In this document: in pieces, positions 8,104-13,310 of the stretch
How positions within the stretch are numbered: position 1 is the first letter of the stretch
Layout of the letters: the number at the start of each line of letters is the position of its first letter
Assembly: GCA_046309355.1 (NCBI GenBank)
Contig: JBKCPL010000034.1
Location: forward strand, 1 to 13,310
Direction: 5' to 3'
DNA from: CAYSBE01 sp046309355
GTDB lineage: Bacteria > Bacteroidota > Bacteroidia > UKL13-3
DNA length: 13,310 nt
Program-made: the position numbers and the translations under genes
Notes under the pieces: generated by a model
Seen by the model: only the letters and a program-made list of their open reading frames with translations
The model's database searches: none
What the model was told of the DNA's origin: nothing

Positions 8104-8132
8104 ACACCATAGAAGTTGAGTATTTCTGGTGT
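8104..8132 (+). terminator. Weak candidate terminator of metF
   Basis: ACACCA at 8104-8109 can pair with TGGTGT at 8127-8132. Some further pairing inside the loop follows a mismatch, and GATTTTCG lies downstream. The stem is short and imperfect, so this is a tentative call placed 47 bp behind the metF stop codon. Confidence 0.3.
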
Positions 8133-8342
8133 GATTTTCGTGCGTATCTCCATTTATAAAGCGTTCAGCAAGTTGAAGTACCTTTACTAAGGTGATTTGC
8201 TTCACATATGTTTTAGCCAGACTCATGTGTAGAATAGAAAAAATACTACTATTCTAATTCAGTGCAAATGGCTATATGCTTTTGCAATTCATACAAATCG
8301 GTGGATGCTAGGTTGCACCGAATGCATAAATTTATGTAGGGT

Positions 8343-8372
8343 TTTGCGATTTACGATTTTTACCTACACGTG
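8343..8372 (+). promoter_or_regulatory. Possible promoter of the beta-barrel protein gene
   Basis: TTTG at 8343-8346 is followed after 18 bp by TACACGTG at 8365-8372. The second box fits the TAnnTTTG consensus at four of six fixed positions, with the same spacing as the metF promoter. The alternative AAAATTTG at 8381-8388 fits five of six but has no upstream TTG at the right distance. Confidence 0.3.
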
Positions 8373-8409
8373 TGTATTCTAAAATTTGTTACACCAATTT
8401 AATAACACC

Positions 8410-9102
8410 ATGAAAAACAAAATCTACACTTTAATTATTGCCGCTGCACTTATGACAACTGCAAAAGCACAGCAATTTAACATCAAAGCCGGACTGAACG
8501 TTTACAGTATGCTTGTTGAATTTTCTGATAATACACCTTTTGAGTTAAAATCAACTAATTTGATGGGTATTCACGCAGGAGGCTCATTCGATTATTTTTT
8601 AAATGACCAGCTTTCAGTGGAAATGGGCTTATTGTACATGCAAAAAGGATATTCAGGAAGCGATGAGTTTGAAATTGATCCCATTTTATTACCCGGTACC
8701 AAAGGTACAGTTAATTTTGATTTCAGATTGCATTATCTGGATATTCCTTTACAGATGAAATACCGATTTGGTAACCGCGATGTTCGCTTTTATGTCGCAG
8801 CAGGGCCTTATATAGGTATCGGATTAGATGGAACTATTAAATTCGAAGCTAAATCAGATTTTCCAGGTATGGAGCCAGAGGCAAATGAGGAGAGTATTAA
8901 ATGGGGTGATGACCCGAACAATGATATGCTAAAACGACTTGAATTTGGCGTATGTGGTGGCGGGGGTATTGAATACAACAATTTCCTACTAGGTATTAAC
9001 TATGCTTACGGCCTTAACAATATTTCGTCTAGTTCAACTGAAGGAACACTAAAAAACCGTGTATTTGGCATTTCTTTAGGTTATATTATTAATAAACAAT
9101 AG
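8410..9102 (+). CDS. Outer-membrane beta-barrel (PorT-type) protein
   Basis: The product is 230 aa from the ATG at 8410, chosen because it begins the signal peptide directly (MKNKIYTLIIAAALMTTAKA, likely cut before QQF). The mature part begins FNIKAGLNVYSM and alternates hydrophobic and polar residues in strand-length blocks. LQMKYRFGNRDVRFYVAAGPYIGIGLDG and the closing FGISLGYIINKQ are typical of the small Bacteroidota outer-membrane barrels grouped as porin family or OMP_b-brl_2. The acidic middle (DFPGMEPEANEES) would form an outside loop. About eight strands would fit the length, but I did not predict them formally. The cargo or role is unknown. It stands alone, and its transcript would run into the inverted repeat at 9134-9171. 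Confidence 0.82.
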   Translation: MKNKIYTLIIAAALMTTAKAQQFNIKAGLNVYSMLVEFSDNTPFELKSTNLMGIHAGGSFDYFLNDQLSVEMGLLYMQKGYSGSDEFEIDPILLPGTKGTVNFDFRLHYLDIPLQMKYRFGNRDVRFYVAAGPYIGIGLDGTIKFEAKSDFPGMEPEANEESIKWGDDPNNDMLKRLEFGVCGGGGIEYNNFLLGINYAYGLNNISSSSTEGTLKNRVFGISLGYIINKQ

Positions 9103-9133
9103 GTAAGCCTACACCCATTCTTGTGTAATTTAA

Positions 9134-9171
9134 GCCCTACTTCGTTCCGCAATAGCGGAACGAAGTAGGGC
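9134..9171 (-). terminator. Perfect 17-bp inverted repeat behind tmRNA, probable terminator
   Basis: GCCCTACTTCGTTCCGC (9134-9150) and its exact complement (9155-9171) are separated by the 4-nt loop AATA. On the minus strand it begins 5 nt after the last encoded tmRNA base and is followed by TTAAATT, so it fits termination of tmRNA. On the plus strand it lies 31 bp behind the barrel-protein stop, but no T run follows, so termination there would be less typical. The long, perfect, G/C-rich arms also resemble a dispersed palindromic repeat; only a genome-wide search would tell. Confidence 0.7.
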
Positions 9172-9176
9172 GAAGG

Positions 9177-9546
9177 TGGAGCTGCGGGGAGTTGAACCCC
9201 GGTCCGGAGAAGGAAGGAATCAGGCTTTCTACATGTTTAGCATCGCATTGATTTTCGTGATTAAACAGGCTGCATTGCCTGCCGATTTAACCCTTAGCCT
9301 CTTGAATATTTGTAACTATTAAAGACCAACAGTCACAAAGCTTATCCTGATGATGCCGCTGATGCAATAACGGTTAAGCTCATCATTGCGCGACAATGGC
9401 TATTGCGTAATCGTCCTGATTAGGCAGCCATAGCGAAGTTAGTTTCGCCATTTAAAGGTTTGAGGATTGAGATTTAAGCGCCAATACACCCAAAGCGCTA
9501 CATGCTTACCTGTCTCTTGCACATCCCGTCAATTCCAGTCAGCCCC
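9177..9546 (-). ncRNA. ssrA: Transfer-messenger RNA (tmRNA)
   Basis: tmRNA rescues ribosomes stalled on broken messages and adds a degradation tag. The RNA is about 370 nt on the minus strand. Its 5' end GGGGCUG (9546-9540) pairs with CAGCUCC near the 3' end (9184-9178), leaving a G-U pair at the third position, the alanine identity signal. The T arm is CGGGG-TTCAACT-CCCCG. The tag reading frame runs from 9449 down to the TAA at 9420-9422 and encodes GETNFAMAA, ending in the AA expected for ClpXP-type proteolysis; the charged alanine would precede it. Position 73 is A (9177), but the next genomic bases read CCT rather than CCA, so the terminal A must be added enzymatically. Pseudoknot-like pairings are likely in between but were not folded. 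It diverges from the cryptochrome gene. Confidence 0.95.
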
Positions 9547-9571
9547 ATAAATTAAGAACGTTAAGTGGCCA

Positions 9572-9579
9572 CAAAGGTA
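9572..9579 (-). promoter_or_regulatory. TAnnTTTG box of the tmRNA promoter
   Basis: On the minus strand this reads TACCTTTG, a full match to the Bacteroidota -7 element. Transcription would start near 9565, about 20 nt before the mature tmRNA 5' end, leaving a short leader for RNase P to remove. A TTTG upstream lies only 12 bp away, too close to be the -33 element, and I see no other clear one. Confidence 0.6.
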
Positions 9580-9658
9580 CAATCTTTATTCCAAATTGAC
9601 CGGATAAGCAAATTGTCAGTATTTAAAACTGAATACAAACACTCGGTGTTTGTGGTAT

Positions 9659-10933
9659 ATGCGCATTCTTATATGGTACCGCAACGATCTTCGAGTAAGC
9701 GATCATGCTGCACTTTACCACGCCTGCCGGTCCGGTCATCAGGTTATAGGCGTATATTGCTTTTCACCTTCCGTGTTTAACGCATCAACCGGAAGCTTTC
9801 CGAAAACAGGAAAAATCAGACGCAACTTTATAGAACTGTGTGTGGCTGAACTTCAGAAAAACTGGCAAAACCTGGGCAGCCATTTGCTTACTTATGCAAG
9901 TGAGCCGGAACAGATTTTACCCGAATTGTGCCGTCTACTTCAGATAGATCAAGTATATGTTCATGGTGAGTATGCAAGTGAAGAAGTAAAACAGGAATTA
10001 AGAGTGCAACAGGTGCTTAGCAAGATGAACGTAAAGCTACAGGTAGTTAATCACACACATAGCCTGGTGCATCAACAGGATTTACCTTTCAAACCGGAGC
10101 AGTTGCCCGATTTATTTACCGCTTTTCGCACTAAAACTGAAAAGCAGTTTATAGTCAGAAATACACTTCCCATACCTGAAAAAATACATGCTGTAATTCA
10201 CGACTTGAATAGTGTTGCCTTACCCCCTACATTTCGTTTTAAACCGGAGCAGTTGCCCTTTCATTCAGGAGGCGAGAAGGCTGCATTCGACAGACTTTCC
10301 TACTACTTGTGGGAAAGCAAACGAATATCCACGTATAAAGAAACACGCAACGGGCTTATGGGAACCGACTACAGCAGCCGACTTTCAGCATGGCTAGCGA
10401 CAGGATGTATAAGTGCGCGCACAGTTTACCACGAAATAAAACGCTACGAACAAATACATGGAAGTAATGAATCTACCTATTGGCTGATATTCGAGTTGCT
10501 ATGGCGCGATTACTTTCGGTTTGTATTTGTCAAACATAAGCATGCGCTGTTTACACTGAACGGTATTCACGCTGGTAAAATGGAGTGGATGAATGATGAA
10601 TCCGCTTTTGAAAAATGGCGAACAGGTTGTACCGGATATCCACTTGTAGATGCCTTTATGCGTGAGTTGCTTCACACCGGATATATGAGCAATCGGGGTA
10701 GGCAGATTGTAGCCAGCTTTTTAACCAAACAATTCCGCGTAAACTGGCTGTGGGGAGCGCAGTGGTTTGAATCGCAGCTGATTGATTACGATGTGTACAG
10801 CAATTATGGCAATTGGGCTTATCAGGCAGGTGTGGGAAATGATGCCCGAAACGACCGAATGTTTAATCTTGATAAGCAAGCGGCACACTATGACCCTGAC
10901 GGAGAATATGTGCGTACATGGCTAAAAAAATAA
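9659..10933 (+). CDS. Cryptochrome-DASH / photolyase family protein
   Basis: The product is 424 aa from the ATG at 9659, giving the family start MRILIWYRNDLRVSDH; a TTG three codons upstream is less likely. These flavoproteins bind FAD and usually a folate antenna; DASH members repair UV lesions mainly in single-stranded DNA or act in light sensing. The antenna-binding alpha/beta domain is at about 1-130. The helical FAD domain begins near GGEKAAF (204-210) and includes YKETRNGLMGTDYSSRLS, WLATGCISAR and FELLWRDYFRF. The electron-transfer tryptophans correspond to Trp310, Trp363 and Trp386, with spacings matching E. coli photolyase. Asp376 and Asn382 lie in the flavin-contact stretch. SNYGNWAY with GVGNDARNDRMFN is the DASH-type signature rather than the CPD-photolyase NNGGWQW. 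FKPEQLP occurs twice (144-150 and 194-200). It diverges from tmRNA. Confidence 0.9.
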   Translation: MRILIWYRNDLRVSDHAALYHACRSGHQVIGVYCFSPSVFNASTGSFPKTGKIRRNFIELCVAELQKNWQNLGSHLLTYASEPEQILPELCRLLQIDQVYVHGEYASEEVKQELRVQQVLSKMNVKLQVVNHTHSLVHQQDLPFKPEQLPDLFTAFRTKTEKQFIVRNTLPIPEKIHAVIHDLNSVALPPTFRFKPEQLPFHSGGEKAAFDRLSYYLWESKRISTYKETRNGLMGTDYSSRLSAWLATGCISARTVYHEIKRYEQIHGSNESTYWLIFELLWRDYFRFVFVKHKHALFTLNGIHAGKMEWMNDESAFEKWRTGCTGYPLVDAFMRELLHTGYMSNRGRQIVASFLTKQFRVNWLWGAQWFESQLIDYDVYSNYGNWAYQAGVGNDARNDRMFNLDKQAAHYDPDGEYVRTWLKK

Positions 10934-10973
10934 GATGAAGACATACCATGCGAAATGATTCGTGAGGAAACGG

Positions 10974-10994
10974 GGCTTCGGCTCTCTCGAAGCC
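10974..10994. terminator. Stem-loop between convergent cryptochrome and korB genes
   Basis: GGCTTCG (10974-10980) pairs with CGAAGCC (10988-10994) around a 7-nt loop, in the 72-bp gap between the two stop codons. There is no clear T run on either side (ACCACCATTT on the right), so it is a likely but imperfect bidirectional terminator. Confidence 0.5.
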
Positions 10995-11005
10995 ACCACC
11001 ATTTA

Positions 11006-12034
11006 TTAATTCACCACCCAGGTTTCTCGGCCGGCTATCAGTTTGTCTAAATCACCTACGCCATACGATTCGATGGCGTGATTGATCTGGTTATTGAACA
11101 GCTCGTCAAAAGTGGCTTTGTTGTTGTTTACATAAAACACACCAAACGGACGCGGGAAGTGACCTTCTTCTGATGGGTCATCATAGAAGCGTGAAAGAAT
11201 GGTGGCTTTTACCAAATCTGTTTCGTCATGTATCCAAAGGTCGTTGGCCGATACATCTGCAACATTTACAATCACCGGTTTAAATCCATCCAGCTTGATG
11301 CCTTTTTCGTTCTCGGCTCCGAAGATGAGTGGCTTGCCGTGTTCCATCATCAGGGTTTCCTGTTTTTTGCTGCCTTTTTCGGTAAATATTTCAAACGCAC
11401 CATCGTTAAACACGTTGCAGTTCTGGTAAATTTCAATCATGGATGTGCCTTTATGCTCGTAGCCGCGTTTGATGATGGCCTGCTGATGCTTGGGGTCACG
11501 GTCCATGGTACGGGCTACAAAAGTTGCATCGGCACCTAAACACAATGCAATGGGGTTGAACGGATAATCCACCGAGCCCATAGGCGTTGATTTGGTTACT
11601 TTGCCTTGCTCCGATGTGGGAGAATATTGTCCTTTGGTTAATCCGTAAATCTGGTTGTTAAACAGCAGCACATTCAGATCGGGATTTCTGCGCAGCATGT
11701 GGATGAAGTGATTGCCGCCAATACTCATGCTGTCGCCATCGCCTGTAATTACCCATACCGACAAATCAGGGCGTGTAGCTTTAAGGCCTGTAGCAATAGC
11801 TGTAGCACGACCGTGAATGGAGTGCATACCAAATGTATCCATGTAATACGGAAAACGCGAAGAGCATCCGATACCCGAGATGAAAACAAATTCTTCCTTC
11901 GGCCTGCCAAGGTCGGGCAATACGGTTTGCACTTGCTTTAATATACTGTAATCGCCACAGCCGGGGCACCAGCGCACTTCCTGGTCTGAGGCGAAATCTT
12001 TTGACGTGAGTTTTTCTATGGTTTCAGTTGTCAT
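11006..12034 (-). CDS. korB: 2-oxoacid:ferredoxin oxidoreductase, beta subunit
   Basis: This is the thiamine-diphosphate subunit of an enzyme that oxidatively decarboxylates a 2-oxoacid, probably 2-oxoglutarate, to acyl-CoA while reducing ferredoxin; it is cytosolic. The product is 342 aa. Cys23 and Cys26 (WCPGCGDY), Cys57 (GIGCSSR) and Cys206 (YQNCNVF) are the expected four ligands of the iron-sulfur cluster. The thiamine-diphosphate motif starts at GDGDSMSIGGNH (98-109) and continues with NNQIYGLTKGQYSPTS (126-141). The adjacent alpha gene ends 40 bp upstream, so the two are surely co-transcribed. 2-Oxoglutarate specificity is inferred from overall resemblance to KorB; pyruvate or a branched-chain acid cannot be excluded from sequence alone. 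Confidence 0.93.
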   Translation of the reverse strand: MTTETIEKLTSKDFASDQEVRWCPGCGDYSILKQVQTVLPDLGRPKEEFVFISGIGCSSRFPYYMDTFGMHSIHGRATAIATGLKATRPDLSVWVITGDGDSMSIGGNHFIHMLRRNPDLNVLLFNNQIYGLTKGQYSPTSEQGKVTKSTPMGSVDYPFNPIALCLGADATFVARTMDRDPKHQQAIIKRGYEHKGTSMIEIYQNCNVFNDGAFEIFTEKGSKKQETLMMEHGKPLIFGAENEKGIKLDGFKPVIVNVADVSANDLWIHDETDLVKATILSRFYDDPSEEGHFPRPFGVFYVNNNKATFDELFNNQINHAIESYGVGDLDKLIAGRETWVVN

Positions 12035-12074
12035 TTGTATTGACTTTTTATTTTTAAAACTTTGGAAAAGTATA

Positions 12075-13310
12075 TCAGGCCAATATTTCTTTTATTTTAT
12101 TTACCACCTCTGTTGCCATAAAAGGTTGTCCCTGAATTTTGTTGTACGGAATGGCATCTACAAAATACTTGTCGCGGATGATTTTGGAAAGCTGTCCGTT
12201 GTTCAGTTCCGGAATCACAACTGTTTTAAAGCGGCTCATCAACTCACCCAGGTTTTTAGGGAACGGATTGAGGTAGCGTACATGTGCATGCGATACTTTA
12301 TAACCTTCTTCAATCAGTTTGCCTGTGGCGGTTTTCAATGCTCCGTATGTACCGCCCCAACCGAGTATGAGCAAGTCGCCACTTTCGGCACCTGAGTCGA
12401 TGGTTTGTTCTGGAATATAGTTGGCAATCAAATCCACTTTTTCCTGACGCAGTTTTACCATCAATTCGTGGTTTTCGGGGTCGTACGAAATATTGCCGGT
12501 AATGTTTTGTTTTTCCAGTCCGCCTATGCGGTGTTCCAGTCCTTTGGTACCTGGTACAGCCCATGGTCTGCTCAGTTTTTCATCGCGCAGGTAAGGCATA
12601 AATTTATCATCGCTTGCTTTGCGTTCTTTGGCAAACTCCACTTTAATTTCAGGCAGGTCTTTGCTTTGCGGAAATTTCCAGGGCTCACTGCCGTTGGCAA
12701 TATATCCATCGCTGAGGAAGAAAACCGGAATCATGTGGTGCAATGCAATACGTGCAGCTTCAAATGCCATCGTGAAACAATCAGATGGTGACTGTGCCGC
12801 TACCACCACAACAGGACATTCGCCATTGCGGCCATAAAATGCCTGCAACAAATCAGATTGTTCAGTTTTGGTAGGCAAGCCTGTACTTGGTCCGGCACGC
12901 TGAATATTTACAATTACGATTGGTAACTCCAGCATGGTAGCCAAGCCAATGGCTTCCGTTTTCAGAGCAATACCCGGGCCTGATGAACCCGTTACAGCCA
13001 GGTGTCCGCCAAATGCGGAACCGATTGCCGAACATATTCCCGCAATTTCATCTTCGGCCTGAAAGGTTTTGATATTGAAATTTTTGTACTTGGAAAGTTC
13101 ATGTAAAATATCGGATGCGGGCGTAATTGGGTATGTTCCGTAAAACAGAGGCAAACCTGATTTTACCGAGGCTGCTATCAACCCGTAAGCTGCAGCCTGA
13201 TTGCCCATAATTCCGCGGTACACACCCGGATCCATTTTGGCAGGTGCTACTTTGTAGCGGTTGGCAAACATTTCGGTAGTTTCGCCATAACTCCAGCCGG
13301 CTTGCAATAC
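12075..13310 (-). CDS. korA: 2-oxoacid:ferredoxin oxidoreductase, alpha subunit, start outside window
   Basis: Partner of the downstream beta subunit. The visible part is 411 codons and is open to the right edge (a Val codon precedes the first complete TTG, which is an internal Leu, not a start). It carries the alpha-subunit pattern: GNQAAAYGLIAASVKSGLPL, then YPITPAS (substrate/CoA domain), EDEIAGICSAIGSAFGG, TGSSGPGIALKTEAIG, GPSTGLPTKTEQSDL, and the C-terminal domain with LLILGWGGTYGALKTA and the closing VIPELNNGQLSKIIRDKY. In many Bacteroidota the gamma domain is fused in front of alpha, giving about 600 residues; the part before this fragment would be that domain, but it is outside the window. 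The stop is TGA (TCA on the plus strand at 12075). Confidence 0.93.
   Translation of the reverse strand, partial: VLQAGWSYGETTEMFANRYKVAPAKMDPGVYRGIMGNQAAAYGLIAASVKSGLPLFYGTYPITPASDILHELSKYKNFNIKTFQAEDEIAGICSAIGSAFGGHLAVTGSSGPGIALKTEAIGLATMLELPIVIVNIQRAGPSTGLPTKTEQSDLLQAFYGRNGECPVVVVAAQSPSDCFTMAFEAARIALHHMIPVFFLSDGYIANGSEPWKFPQSKDLPEIKVEFAKERKASDDKFMPYLRDEKLSRPWAVPGTKGLEHRIGGLEKQNITGNISYDPENHELMVKLRQEKVDLIANYIPEQTIDSGAESGDLLILGWGGTYGALKTATGKLIEEGYKVSHAHVRYLNPFPKNLGELMSRFKTVVIPELNNGQLSKIIRDKYFVDAIPYNKIQGQPFMATEVVNKIKEILA

Larger units (their letters stand above)
8057..8409. other. 353-bp intergenic spacer without a recognisable gene
   Basis: No protein gene is supported here. An open frame running from inside metF to 8159 is only a shadow. 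The structures I can see are the weak stem-loop at 8104-8132, a small 5-bp stem with 4-nt loop at 8180-8193 (ACCTT/AAGGT), an 8-bp A/T-rich inverted repeat at 8230-8256 (TAGAATAG/CTATTCTA, 11-nt loop) and a 12-bp palindrome at 8325-8336 (CATAAATTTATG). A possible promoter for the barrel protein lies at its right end. The spacer is A/T-rich. It could hold regulatory sites or an unrecognised small RNA, but nothing in it is diagnostic. Confidence 0.5.

Noticed and set aside
9592..9595. TTTG on the minus strand as -33 element of the tmRNA promoter
   Set aside because: It is only 12 bp from the TACCTTTG box; the known spacing is about 17-23 bp.
7103..10933. Functional link between metF and the folate-binding cryptochrome
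   Set aside because: The genes are 1.6 kb apart, separated by an unrelated barrel gene and a leftward tmRNA, so they are not co-transcribed.
1..13310. CRISPR array, insertion sequence, prophage, defence or secondary-metabolite cluster
   Set aside because: I saw no repeat-spacer pattern, transposase, integrase, nuclease or toxin-like gene; the genes are all ordinary core functions.

Overview
The window looks like ordinary core chromosome from a member of the Bacteroidota; genus cannot be read from it. The evidence is: promoter elements of the Bacteroidota type (TTTG, 18 bp, TAnnTTTG) in front of metF and a TAnnTTTG box in front of the tmRNA gene; few purine-rich ribosome sites before starts; a long SecA with extra segments; a PorT-type outer-membrane barrel protein; and a tmRNA whose CCA end is not encoded. 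Keto-acid:ferredoxin oxidoreductase genes sit close to a light-dependent cryptochrome-DASH gene.

Layout from left to right. The 3' part of fabD (fatty acid synthesis) runs rightwards and meets a small secreted beta-sandwich protein on the other strand, with 9 bp between the stop codons. Next, all leftward, comes what looks like one transcription unit read secA, deoC, a SPOR-domain protein and a fumarylacetoacetate hydrolase family enzyme. The intergenic gaps are 11-12 bp, or an 11-bp overlap, and the unit is closed by a strong stem-loop terminator at 1438-1469. Divergent from secA is metF with a clear promoter. After a 353-bp spacer without a recognisable gene comes a rightward outer-membrane beta-barrel protein.

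The stretch 9103-9658 has no protein gene but holds the leftward tmRNA gene (ssrA), encoding the tag GETNFAMAA. A perfect 17-bp inverted repeat lies directly behind its 3' end. A rightward cryptochrome-DASH gene follows. The right end holds korB and the incomplete korA, leftward, for 2-oxoacid (probably 2-oxoglutarate):ferredoxin oxidoreductase.

The genes are housekeeping: fatty acids, protein export, deoxynucleoside and aromatic amino-acid breakdown, one-carbon metabolism, ribosome rescue, light response and central carbon metabolism. I found no CRISPR array, transposase, phage gene, toxin-antitoxin pair or defence cluster, and I do not see an undescribed system. The points most worth checking are the palindrome behind tmRNA, an in-frame 22-nt repeat inside the cryptochrome gene, and the cramped promoter space behind the 1438-1469 terminator.
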